DNA from: Candidatus Kapaibacterium sp.
GTDB taxonomy: Bacteria; Bacteroidota; Ignavibacteria; Kapaibacteriales; UBA2268
Length of the DNA stretch: 64,000 nucleotides
Assembly: GCA_023957315.1 (NCBI GenBank)
Contig: JAMLHE010000003.1
Location: 248,001-312,000 of the forward strand
Direction: 5' to 3'
In this document: piece after piece, positions 51,775-60,004 of the stretch
Layout of the letters: each line of letters begins with the position of its first letter
How positions within the stretch are numbered: position 1 is the stretch's first letter
The notes under the pieces: generated by a model
What the model was told of the DNA's origin: nothing
Databases searched by the model: none
The model's input: only the letters and a program-made list of their open reading frames with translations
Position numbers and translations under genes: made by a program

Positions 51775-53567
51775 ACAATTATTTCCTTAATCTTCCCGAG
51801 AACTTTGCTTTCAAGCTCTAATATATCTTTTCGAATCTCATTAAGATTTCTCAACGGCTTGAACTCGTAAAAATACTTGGTGAAATTGATTTCATATCCA
51901 ATTTTTGTCTTACTATTGTCAATCCAAGCATCCGGTAAGTGAGGTATAACCTCTTTCTGGAAGTATTCTTCGATTTTCTGAGGTACAAGTTTACCGTTTT
52001 TTGCTTTTTTCAAAAATGGGATGTTCTCGTAATCTCGCAAAGCGGAATCGGGCTTTGGCTCTCCCTTGATTTTGACAACTTTACCCTTTTCTTTAAGTGG
52101 TTGTTCAACTGTAATTCTCCAATAGCCAAAGAATTCATTTGGACAGATTTTAACGAATTCGTTTTCCTCGAAGTTCCCGTATAGCTGAGTTATAAATCCG
52201 ATTCCCTTTTCATTCCCATTTTCAGCTATCTTTTTACGTTTACTACCTAAACTTTTATCCATTTTTTGCCAAAAACGGTTGAATCCGAGTTTCCCTATCT
52301 TCGTCAATTCTTCATCTTTTGCACCCGTAGCGTTTATTAACTGAACTTTACCAATTCGTTCTTTGCTTTTTTTGTTGGTTACAATCCAAATGTATGTGCT
52401 TATGCCGGTGTTGTAAAAAAGTTGGTCGGGCAGGGCAATTACAGCTTCTAACCAATCATTTTCGATAATCCACTTCCGGATATTGCTTTCACCACTTTCG
52501 GCTGCTCCTGAAAACAATGGAGAACCATTGAATACAATCCCGATTCGTGTGCCTCCTGATTTCATTTTTGAAATCATATGTTGCAAAAACAGGAAAGAAC
52601 CGTCATTTATTCTTGGCAAACCTGCCCCAAATCGCCCTCTCATTCCACTACTTTCTGCTTCTGTTTTAATGTTTTTTTCTACTTTTTTCCATTCTACACC
52701 GAAAGGAGGATTTGACAACATGTAATCGAACTTTTCTCCAACGAATCCATCAACTGTGAAAGTATTACCAAATTTGATGTTACTTGGATTCTGTCCCTTT
52801 ATCAGCATATCAGATTTGCAAACGGCGTATGATTCAGGATTAAGTTCTTGTCCGAATACTTTCAGTTCCGCTTTTGGGTTGAGTTCTTTCACGTATTGTT
52901 CGCCAACTGAAAGCATACCACCTGTTCCACAAGCTGGGTCATAAAGAGTTTTGACAATTCCTTTTTGTGTTAAAATATCCTTATCCTCTATAAATAGCAC
53001 ATTGACCATTAGGCGTATTACCTCTCGGGGCGTAAAGTGTTCCCCTGCGGTTTCATTGGATTCTTCCGCGAATTTTCGGATGAGTTCCTCAAAAGTATAT
53101 CCCATCTCCATTGAATCCATATCGGAAAGGTCAATTTCCTGAAAGTTTTTCACTACTTTGAAAAGTATATCTGTTTTAGGGTCATCCATCCGGTCTATTT
53201 GAGTATCAAAATTGAAGTACTCAATTATTTCCCGGGCACTGGTTGAAAAGCCATTAATATAATTTCTAAGATTTGCAGCAACATTGTTAGGGTCCGCAAT
53301 TAGATTGTTGAAATTGTATTGACTCCTATTATGGAAGTTGAATCCGGCTATTTTATTGAGTGCAAGGTCTTTCGCACTTTCTTTAAGTGAATCTACTATT
53401 GGTAGGTAGTTCACTATTTTACTCTTTGTAGGTTCGAGCACACAGTCCAATCTTCTCAAAACTGTCATAGGAAGTATTACTTTTCCGTAATCTGACCGTT
53501 TATAGTCACCCCTCAGTAAGTCTGCTACTCTCCATATCAGGTCAGCTTTTTCTTTGAAATTTTTCAT
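51771..53567 (-). CDS. hsdM: Type I restriction enzyme, methyltransferase subunit
   Basis: 598 aa. N-terminal HsdM_N region (LIWRVADLLRGDYKRSDYGKVILPM). SAM-binding motif I DPACGTGG at 210-217 and catalytic NPPF at 286-289, with GEHFTPREV at about 175. It is an adenine-N6 methyltransferase acting in the M2S complex. Starts the operon. The 453-bp gap upstream contains phased GGGTAT repeats. Confidence 0.95.
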   Translation of the reverse strand: MKNFKEKADLIWRVADLLRGDYKRSDYGKVILPMTVLRRLDCVLEPTKSKIVNYLPIVDSLKESAKDLALNKIAGFNFHNRSQYNFNNLIADPNNVAANLRNYINGFSTSAREIIEYFNFDTQIDRMDDPKTDILFKVVKNFQEIDLSDMDSMEMGYTFEELIRKFAEESNETAGEHFTPREVIRLMVNVLFIEDKDILTQKGIVKTLYDPACGTGGMLSVGEQYVKELNPKAELKVFGQELNPESYAVCKSDMLIKGQNPSNIKFGNTFTVDGFVGEKFDYMLSNPPFGVEWKKVEKNIKTEAESSGMRGRFGAGLPRINDGSFLFLQHMISKMKSGGTRIGIVFNGSPLFSGAAESGESNIRKWIIENDWLEAVIALPDQLFYNTGISTYIWIVTNKKSKERIGKVQLINATGAKDEELTKIGKLGFNRFWQKMDKSLGSKRKKIAENGNEKGIGFITQLYGNFEENEFVKICPNEFFGYWRITVEQPLKEKGKVVKIKGEPKPDSALRDYENIPFLKKAKNGKLVPQKIEEYFQKEVIPHLPDAWIDNSKTKIGYEINFTKYFYEFKPLRNLNEIRKDILELESKVLGKIKEIIV

Positions 53568-53741
53568 ATTCTATCGTGTCGCCTTCAATTTCCTTAGTTA
53601 GATGTTACAAAAAACATAAAAAACTTTGCATTTATATTTATTTTCTACGAATATAAGCATAAGAACGTAATATATTGACATGTGTAAATAAATATTTTTC
53701 CGCTTAGTGATAGCGTTCGATTTGTAAACTTTGAAGTTTTG

Positions 53742-53964
53742 GGGTATGGATAGGGTATCGATTGGGTATCAAGACGGTACGAACACCCCCGAAAGCAGAA
53801 TATCAAGACACAAACACCCGGAACATAGGGCATCAAAAAAGCTGTTTTTGATAGGGTATCTATACCCTATTGATACCCCATATATAGGGTATATATAGGT
53901 AACCCTTAATATAATATACTATAAAATAAACTAAATTACATTAAAGTACTAATATATATAGTTC
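53742..53964. repeat. Second cluster of phased GGGTAT/ATACCC hexamers upstream of hsdM
   Basis: GGGTAT starts at 53742, 53753 and 53764 (11 bp apart), then 53853 and 53887; ATACCC starts at 53862 and 53873 (11 bp apart). Seven in all, as in the cluster at 26682-26833. A 69-bp AT-rich segment (53896-53964, TAGGTAA...TAGTTC) closely matches 26713-26776. The remaining gap (53568-54020) has no credible gene. Probably a shared regulatory or replication element; it may drive the hsd operon. Confidence 0.75.
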
Positions 53965-54020
53965 AAAAACCGGATGGAAAATTAAGGGCTCACCAAAGAA
54001 CATGGAGAACCCTATTTGTG

Positions 54021-54284
54021 TTAAAATGGCATGTAGTGAATCGGGTCGGTAGAGCAAGGTACAGATATAATATCAAGCCATTCGTCGTGCTGAGAGCCTT
54101 TCCCTTTGCCTTTGGACTTTACCGTGCAAGGATTTGGAAAGTTCAATTGATATTCTGTAGCCGGACCTTCATATACAACGGCAAAGTCGCCATCGTTTAC
54201 TTTCAATTCGATTTGAAAGATTGTTTCACCGTTTTCAGGCGTCCATTCAAGTTTCCTGTTTGTGCTGTTATAGCTTAAAAGCAT
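54021..54284 (-). CDS. Small beta-rich hypothetical protein
   Basis: 87 aa, ATG at 54284. MLLSYNSTNRKLEWTPENGETIFQIELKVND looks like part of a fibronectin III domain. No signal peptide. Next to a TPR protein, 40 nt apart. Function unknown. Confidence 0.5.
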   Translation of the reverse strand: MLLSYNSTNRKLEWTPENGETIFQIELKVNDGDFAVVYEGPATEYQLNFPNPCTVKSKGKGKGSQHDEWLDIISVPCSTDPIHYMPF

Positions 54285-54323
54285 AGTTCCCCCTAAAGAT
54301 TAATAATTAAAGATGTTATTTGC

Positions 54324-55730
54324 CTACGAAGCTATCTCTCCGTTTGTGTCGAGAATTCGAATGATTTCGACCGAATTCTCTTTGATTCGTGGTAGATGCT
54401 GAACGGTTTTGATGTCTGCATAGGCATTGATTTCAATAGCTTTTGATTTTACAAGATTCATTTTATTGTTGTAATGCTCTAAGTCTTTTTTGATTAGCCT
54501 GCGAGATTCACAAGCTTTAGATGCATCATTTAAGGTATCATTCCATTTACGGCGGAAGTGGACGAATACTAATATCGCAATGAATATCAGCGTTAGAATG
54601 ATTACACTTCCGATGAACAGGTTACGAGTGTTTTCCAACTTTGATTCGGCTAAGGATGCTTCTAATTCAATCTTAGTTTGATGATGGTCAACGGTTTGAT
54701 TTAACAAGTTAGTCATCCCGGGTTCAAGATTAGCAGGACGAATAACAAGCAAACCCATATTTTCCATAACCGAACCGGCAAGAGTATATTTTTTATGATG
54801 GATATATAGCTCAAATAAAGCGTTATTGACCTTAACCATATCAATTATACGGTCAAGGGATTGGAACGCCCTATAAGCCGTTTTGAGGTGATTTTCGGAT
54901 AGTTGAAAATTGGAAGTTGAAATTAAGCGACCCAAACCATAGTAGCCGAAAGCTTCTCGATGAGCATCTTTAACGGTTTTTGAAATCTCAATAGCTTCGT
55001 TGAATTTTGCATCTGCTAATTTTACTTCATTGTTCTTGTAATAAAGTTCACCCTGAGCTAATTTTATATCAATCCGGTCTTTAACCAAATAGCATTGTTC
55101 GAGAGCCGTTTGTAGCAAGTTTTGAGCTCTTTGGTATCTTTGCATTTCGATAGCATTTAGGGCTGTATTGATGAACAGCTTAACAACAAAAACGGTGTCA
55201 CCAATAGAAAGAATATACGATTCTACAAAGTGTTGGTCTGCACGTTCAAAGTCATTGATTGAAAAATAGATATTTCCGAGTGCCATTTTAGCTCGTGCCA
55301 TTGCCAAAGAATCATCAATTTTGTGTGCAACCGTATAAGCATTGTTGATACATTCAATTGCCGGGTCATACTTCCCCACCAATTCATAACTATTCCCAAG
55401 ATTCATAAATCCAGCATATTCCCCTTTATCGAACTTGCATTGCTTAGACAATCTAACGGCTTCATAGAAATACATCCGAGCCATGTCATGTTGCTCCATT
55501 TGCTTAAATATCAAGCCTTGAGAGTTTGTAGCTTTGATAAGTTCGATGGTGTCTTTTTTGTGGGTTGCTTTGTTTTTTTGGGTAGAAGCTATCTGGAGAG
55601 CTTTATCGTAATCATTTAATTCAAGTCTATCTTGAATTGCTTTGCTGTAATCTGCACTTAGACACAAACTACTTTGCCATATTAGCAGAACCATCACTAA
55701 ATAGTGACATCGGAGCATAAAGGGATGCAT
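54324..55730 (-). CDS. TPR-repeat membrane protein
   Basis: 468 aa. Signal-like N-terminus (MHPFMLRCHYLVMVLLIWQSSLCLSA), about six to eight tetratricopeptide repeats (GEYAGFMNLGNSYELVGKYD and similar), a transmembrane segment at about 370-390 (LFIGSVIILTLIFIAILVFV) and a cytoplasmic coiled-coil tail. The same layout occurs in sensor proteins of Bacteroidota, but no kinase or DNA-binding end is present. It may be a moron sensing periplasmic signals; next to the repressor. Confidence 0.7.
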   Translation of the reverse strand: MHPFMLRCHYLVMVLLIWQSSLCLSADYSKAIQDRLELNDYDKALQIASTQKNKATHKKDTIELIKATNSQGLIFKQMEQHDMARMYFYEAVRLSKQCKFDKGEYAGFMNLGNSYELVGKYDPAIECINNAYTVAHKIDDSLAMARAKMALGNIYFSINDFERADQHFVESYILSIGDTVFVVKLFINTALNAIEMQRYQRAQNLLQTALEQCYLVKDRIDIKLAQGELYYKNNEVKLADAKFNEAIEISKTVKDAHREAFGYYGLGRLISTSNFQLSENHLKTAYRAFQSLDRIIDMVKVNNALFELYIHHKKYTLAGSVMENMGLLVIRPANLEPGMTNLLNQTVDHHQTKIELEASLAESKLENTRNLFIGSVIILTLIFIAILVFVHFRRKWNDTLNDASKACESRRLIKKDLEHYNNKMNLVKSKAIEINAYADIKTVQHLPRIKENSVEIIRILDTNGEIAS

Positions 55731-55878
55731 AAAGTTCCTAAGTATAAGATATTAATATTTTTCTTGCTTATTTTCATTTAACAAATATAAGAATCTAATA
55801 TATTCAAACAAAATTAATTTTCCACTCAATCAAAAATGACTGTTATTCATTTTAAAGCGAATTCTTTAAAAAGTGGGT

Positions 55879-56538
55879 CTAAATGTCTTTCTTGGTTACC
55901 ACCGAGATGAATTTGTCCATGAGTTTTTGTGTAAGAACATTGGAAAGTTTCGAGATATCAGCTTCGGTAAGTTTGTCAAATAAGCCTTGTTGAATACGTT
56001 CAACAAGTGCATCGGTGATATCCTCAACTCCGGTTTGCTTTTGTTTATGAGATACTATTAGCTCCGCACCCTCGCCTGTCATAACCCAGTGCATATTACA
56101 ACCAATAGCATTAAAGAAGTCAGTAATTGTCGGGTCATATGATAATTGACCATAAACAAATTTAAGAAGTGTTTCCTGTGGGATTTGCATCGTTTCGAGT
56201 AGTTTTGAATTGGTGCTAAGTAAGTTAGGGATAGTCCCAAAGTACTTAACAATCCAAGATTTCAATCGCTCAACGTGAGGTAATGAACTTGAATGTGGCT
56301 TTGCTTCCAAACTATGCCCGGTAATCAAAGCATTTAAGTCTGCCCCAAGGTCATGGATTAAGTTTAGGAACACTATGTCAGGGAATGTTCGCCCCTTGCA
56401 ATAGCTATTGATTGTAGCCGCCGTATAGCCACTTCGCTTAGCAAAAACACTTTGCGATTGCCAAGTAGCCGTTATCCAATCTTCAAGCCGTTCGCCAAAC
56501 TCAACTACGAGCTTGGTCTTATCTTTTTTAATGTCCAT
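55879..56538 (-). CDS. Phage repressor, XRE-type HTH
   Basis: 219 aa. Helix-turn-helix at about residues 28-55 (QSVFAKRSGYTAATINSYCKGRTFPD), then a second helix-turn-helix-like region (KLLETMQIPQETLLKFVYG). No LexA-like peptidase Ser/Lys pair is visible. It diverges from the early operon with operator-like repeats between. It most likely maintains lysogeny. Confidence 0.75.
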   Translation of the reverse strand: MDIKKDKTKLVVEFGERLEDWITATWQSQSVFAKRSGYTAATINSYCKGRTFPDIVFLNLIHDLGADLNALITGHSLEAKPHSSSLPHVERLKSWIVKYFGTIPNLLSTNSKLLETMQIPQETLLKFVYGQLSYDPTITDFFNAIGCNMHWVMTGEGAELIVSHKQKQTGVEDITDALVERIQQGLFDKLTEADISKLSNVLTQKLMDKFISVVTKKDI

Positions 56539-56558
56539 AATTTATTTTTTTTCAAAAA

Positions 56559-56608
56559 ATATTGAAAACTTATATTTTTTTCTTGGATTTAATATTAGAA
56601 ACTTATAT
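56559..56608. promoter_or_regulatory. Operator-like 17-bp direct repeats in the repressor/early-gene gap
   Basis: ATATTGAAAACTTATAT at 56559-56575 and ATATTAGAAACTTATAT at 56592-56608 differ at only 2 positions and start 33 bp apart (three helical turns). They lie between the divergent repressor (56538) and early genes (56669) and overlap the early promoter. They are probable binding sites of the repressor. Confidence 0.6.
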
Positions 56609-56613
56609 ATTTG
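56583..56613 (+). promoter_or_regulatory. Early promoter, Bacteroidota type
   Basis: TATATTTG (56606-56613) is a perfect TAnnTTTG -7 box. TTG at 56583-56585, 20 bp upstream, is a fair -33 element. It points at the early operon starting 56669 and overlaps the second operator-like repeat (56592-56608), so bound repressor would block it. Confidence 0.55.
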
Positions 56614-56668
56614 TTTTAGAAAATTAAACACTTTTTATTTTTTTTTATAACATTTACAAAGCAAATAT

Positions 56669-57007
56669 ATGAATATTTCTAACATCAAACCAAATGGAAA
56701 GACAACTGCAACTTACAAGTTGTCCCCCAAAATCCTTGAAGGTATAGAGAAACTGCGACTTTCGGAGTATCCGAGCGTTTCATTTTCTGCTATGACAGAA
56801 ATGCTTGCTTCTGAACAACTCAAAAGATTAGGCGAACGTGATTTGGATGCCATAAAACGGTCTCCAAGAGGTTTGTCGTTCACAAGGGATTTCAGAGAAG
56901 ATTTGGAATCGCTTGTTAAAGAACAAAGAGGGAAAGATTCATTAACTATTTCCTCTTTATTAAACAGACTGCTTGAGTTAAATTTAGCAGGACGTAACGA
57001 ACAATGA
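56669..57007 (+). CDS. Small regulator, ribbon-helix-helix-like
   Basis: 112 aa. The TATYKLSPKILEGIEKLR and SFSAMTEMLASEQLKRL layout and a second similar half (GLSFTRDFREDLESLVKEQRGK, then ISSLLNRLLEL) look like two ribbon-helix-helix-type units. First gene of the early operon. Possibly a Cro-like regulator. Confidence 0.6.
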   Translation: MNISNIKPNGKTTATYKLSPKILEGIEKLRLSEYPSVSFSAMTEMLASEQLKRLGERDLDAIKRSPRGLSFTRDFREDLESLVKEQRGKDSLTISSLLNRLLELNLAGRNEQ

Positions 57008-57276
57008 TTGAACCATTCTTAACACCAAATCAAGTAGCTAAGATGTTACGTGTTCATTCCTCTAAAATTAGGCAGGAAATGGATAACGGTAGGCTGAAAT
57101 GTAAACGTTTCGGACTTCATCGCAAGACTACTGAAACTTGGGTCAAGGAATGGCAAAATACACCTGACAATTTACCTTGTGACTACCCAAGTCGCAAACA
57201 ACCATTAATCACTATAAACAAAAAAAGGAGTATCTCAGATGTCATCAGACACCACAAAGAACTTCAAAGCAATTGA
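57004..57276 (+). CDS. Excisionase-family HTH protein
   Basis: 90 aa. FLTPNQVAKMLRVHSSKIRQ then LKCKRFGLHRKTTETWVKEW is the MerR/excisionase-type helix-turn-helix (HTH_17). ATGA overlap with the previous gene. It may act as an excisionase or as an early regulator. No integrase in this window. Confidence 0.75.
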   Translation: MIEPFLTPNQVAKMLRVHSSKIRQEMDNGRLKCKRFGLHRKTTETWVKEWQNTPDNLPCDYPSRKQPLITINKKRSISDVIRHHKELQSN

Positions 57277-57589
57277 ACCATTTGCAGAATGGAACACAGA
57301 TATTGTTTTGGAGCGTAATCGCAAAGGTAAACCTATTACCAATGTGCCACGACGAATTATATACCACAGCCCTGATGGTTTTGAATGGGGTTATGGCGGT
57401 TCTGGACCGTCCGATTTAGCGTTAAACATCTTATCGTTATATGTCGGTGGTCACAAAGCATGGCAACTACACCAAGCATTTAAGTATGCGTTTTTGGCTA
57501 AAATGCCAATCACAGGTGGAACAATCAAGCACGTAGTCATTCAAAATTGGCTCAAAACAAAGCGAACTGCAATTTCGGAGGTGGCGTAA
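57239..57589 (+). CDS. DUF6166-like small protein
   Basis: 116 aa. AAGGAG 8 nt before the ATG. RIIYHSPDGFEWGYGGSGP then DLALNILSLYVGG is the DUF6166 pattern, found in many phage and plasmid genes. Function unknown. Overlaps previous gene by 38 nt. Confidence 0.75.
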   Translation: MSSDTTKNFKAIEPFAEWNTDIVLERNRKGKPITNVPRRIIYHSPDGFEWGYGGSGPSDLALNILSLYVGGHKAWQLHQAFKYAFLAKMPITGGTIKHVVIQNWLKTKRTAISEVA

Positions 57590-57969
57590 TGTTAACCACG
57601 ATAGCAATTGAAGTACGCGATATGTTAATGTCCGGAGAGCCTTATGAAAAGGTATTTTCGGAGCTACTTAACACCTACCAATCATTCCGACTTGCGGAAG
57701 CATTTAACCAATTCCGGAGCAACTACATTGATGATATGGCAACCCTGATTGACGGTAATTTCACTAATGAAGCTTTAGCGGAATTTGCCTCAGGGTACGC
57801 AAACAACATCAAAGTATTATGTGATTTAATCAGCAACTTACATATTGACGAAGCCCCTCATGACAACCACACGGAATACAGCGATGATTGTGATGAATGC
57901 GAACTTGAGCAACTCGAACACAACGAAGAACAAAAATATTTACACAGTTATTTTAGGGTAACAAGATGA
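57589..57969 (+). CDS. Small acidic hypothetical protein
   Basis: 126 aa from ATG 57589 (overlaps stop TAA; GGAGG 8 nt before it). An upstream start at 57547 would overlap the previous gene more. Acidic, helical; the C-terminus contains SDDCDECELEQLEHNEEQK, with two Cys. No family recognised. Confidence 0.6.
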   Translation: MLTTIAIEVRDMLMSGEPYEKVFSELLNTYQSFRLAEAFNQFRSNYIDDMATLIDGNFTNEALAEFASGYANNIKVLCDLISNLHIDEAPHDNHTEYSDDCDECELEQLEHNEEQKYLHSYFRVTR

Positions 57970-58331
57970 TAAACTTAGGTGTAGCATTTAAGGATATAAT
58001 CACAAAGAATCTCGCAGATTTTGAATTTAATCGTGAAGTTGTCGGCACTACCGAAATTTGGACTGATGAAGCACTAAACGATAAGCAGGGCTTTGGGACA
58101 TACTTCGTATTTCAACTAAACGAAGATAACCAATTCAATGGCGAGTTCGCTATTCAATTTAAAACCCCCGACGATAGCCAATTTTCAATTGGTTGGATTC
58201 TCTCAATGCAAATAATAGAGCTTATGGCATTGGGGGCAGATGAATTTGTAACTGCATTGCAATTAATTGACAGTGCTGGCGAAGGATTCAAGAAATTCAA
58301 CAAAAAATTCAACAAGAAGGTGGCACAATGA
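57966..58331 (+). CDS. Small hypothetical protein
   Basis: 121 aa, ATGA overlap with the previous gene. Beta-rich middle (GFGTYFVFQLNEDNQFNGEF), then a helix and a Lys/Asn-rich end with FNKKFNKK duplicate. Unknown function. Part of the coupled early operon. Confidence 0.55.
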   Translation: MINLGVAFKDIITKNLADFEFNREVVGTTEIWTDEALNDKQGFGTYFVFQLNEDNQFNGEFAIQFKTPDDSQFSIGWILSMQIIELMALGADEFVTALQLIDSAGEGFKKFNKKFNKKVAQ

Positions 58332-58585
58332 AAGCTCGCAGAACATTCAACTTTTGGTACTTCATTAACCACGATTTAAAGCGTATCGCGACATTTACAG
58401 GACTTGCAATAGCTATGTTCTTATTGACTGCAAACAGCTACAATTTAGCAACCTCAATGCCTCACGTAACCGATTTACTGCCGTTTTTCAAAGCATTAGG
58501 ATATATCGGTATCGTTAGCGGTACAGCATACTTCGCATTTTTTACATACAAAGCATTCCAAATTATTCGACGTTCCGGAAAATGA
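58328..58585 (+). CDS. Small two-helix membrane protein
   Basis: 85 aa, ATGA overlap with the previous gene. Two hydrophobic segments (IATFTGLAIAMFLLTANSY and IGIVSGTAYFAFFTYKAF) joined by a short loop with MPHVTDLLPFFKAL. Possibly a phage inner-membrane factor, e.g. for superinfection exclusion. Function not known. Confidence 0.6.
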   Translation: MKARRTFNFWYFINHDLKRIATFTGLAIAMFLLTANSYNLATSMPHVTDLLPFFKALGYIGIVSGTAYFAFFTYKAFQIIRRSGK

Positions 58586-58587
58586 GA

Positions 58588-58608
58588 AAGCTCCCTTGCA
58601 GGGGAGCT
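58588..58608 (+). terminator. Hairpin after the small early genes (weak terminator)
   Basis: AGCTCCC and GGGGAGCT form an about 7-bp stem in 58588-58608 just after the 58328-58585 stop. No T-run follows, so it may slow or attenuate transcription before the 58703 gene, which has AAGGAG in front. Confidence 0.45.
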
Positions 58609-58702
58609 CTCTCTGGCTTAATCACTAAAACCAACCTCTATTGAGGAAAACAACATAAAGGCATTACAAAAAAGGTATTACAAAAATAAGGAGAATTTTA
58701 TT

Positions 58703-60004
58703 ATGAAACAAAATTTAGTCAAACTCGAAATTGAGCATGTTCTCGGAGTAAAGGCTATGATACTGTCTATAGACGGTAAATCAGTATCATTAATCGGCAA
58801 AAATGAAGCCGGTAAAACATCAATAATTCAAGCTCTCGGTATAGCACTTGGGCAAATTACAGACGGCAATCCAACTCAAAACGGTGAACGTAAAGGCAAA
58901 GTTATTGCAGAATTTGACGATTACATCATTTCGAAAGAGTGGAAAAACGGCAAAATGCACACTTGGAAAGTGGAAGGCAAAAATGGCAGTAAAGACCTGA
59001 CCCCAAAAGAGCTACTTGATAGCTTCATTGATACAATCAGCTACCGCCCGGATGACTTTATAAACCGTAAAGCGGCTGACCGTCTGAAAGTATTAGCTAA
59101 AGCAGTTGGTTATGATTTAGATGAACATAACAGACGGCATAAAGAAATATTCGATAAGCGGACAGAAATCGGGCGGGACCGTAAAAAAACAGAAGGTATT
59201 CTTGATGCTTTGAAAAGACCAACAATCGACACTCCCGAGAAAGAACTAAGCATTAGCGATTTGTTAGCGGAACTCGAAGGCTACAAAGATAAGGCTCGTG
59301 AAAGAAGTAAAATCGAACTTGACTTGCAAAGCACTAAACGAATTGTGACTGATATCGAAAATGAAATCAATCATATTCAAATTCGCCTGCAAGAACTGAC
59401 TGCAAAGCGTGACATTCAAAAAGACAAATTGTCGAACTTGATGATAGAGATTGGCAAAGTTCCAAACTTTGATTATCACATTGAATCTGTAAATCAAAAG
59501 CTGACTAACATTGAGAAAATCAATGCCGAAGTCAGAATGAAACAAAAGTATGACCAAACCAAGCAAGAATATGAAAAGTATGATTTGGAATATGACAACA
59601 AAACTCAGGAATTAGAGAACCTTAAAAGCGGTTTAACTGATAAAATTAGCCAAGCGGGGCTTCCTGACGGATTTGAATTAATTGACAATGAGATTTATGT
59701 CAACAAGGTGCATTTCGATAAGCTGAGCACGTTTCAGAAGCTTGATTTTGCCATGAAAATTGGTATGAGAATTAAACCTATTGAGGGCAAACCTTATACG
59801 CAAATCTTAAGTATGGACGTTAGCCAGTATGACCAAGAAAACCGTGCTAAGGTACTTGAAATAGCAGAACAGAACGGCTACCAAGTTATACTTGAAATTG
59901 CACACATCCCGAACGGCACAGTTCCTTCCGAACTCTCGAAATCAGCTTGTTTCTTCATTGATGACGGCACAGCCGAATTAATGGAGGTGGCGAATGAAAA
60001 CTGA
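58703..60004 (+). CDS. SbcC/Rad50-like ATPase
   Basis: 433 aa with a strong RBS (AAGGAG). Walker A GKNEAGKT at about 32-39 with the SMC-type N-terminal start; coiled coil at about 130-315; C-terminal ABC-type region LSTFQKLDFAMKIG, then ILSMDVSQYDQENRAKVLEIAEQNGYQVILEI. It likely acts with the next gene, a PD-(D/E)XK nuclease (overlap 11 nt), in DNA end processing or recombination. Confidence 0.8.
   Translation: MKQNLVKLEIEHVLGVKAMILSIDGKSVSLIGKNEAGKTSIIQALGIALGQITDGNPTQNGERKGKVIAEFDDYIISKEWKNGKMHTWKVEGKNGSKDLTPKELLDSFIDTISYRPDDFINRKAADRLKVLAKAVGYDLDEHNRRHKEIFDKRTEIGRDRKKTEGILDALKRPTIDTPEKELSISDLLAELEGYKDKARERSKIELDLQSTKRIVTDIENEINHIQIRLQELTAKRDIQKDKLSNLMIEIGKVPNFDYHIESVNQKLTNIEKINAEVRMKQKYDQTKQEYEKYDLEYDNKTQELENLKSGLTDKISQAGLPDGFELIDNEIYVNKVHFDKLSTFQKLDFAMKIGMRIKPIEGKPYTQILSMDVSQYDQENRAKVLEIAEQNGYQVILEIAHIPNGTVPSELSKSACFFIDDGTAELMEVANEN

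Noticed and set aside
53645..53836. 63-aa minus-strand frame before hsdM
   Set aside because: Its codons cover the phased GGGTAT repeats and give an unstructured product; no RBS is seen.
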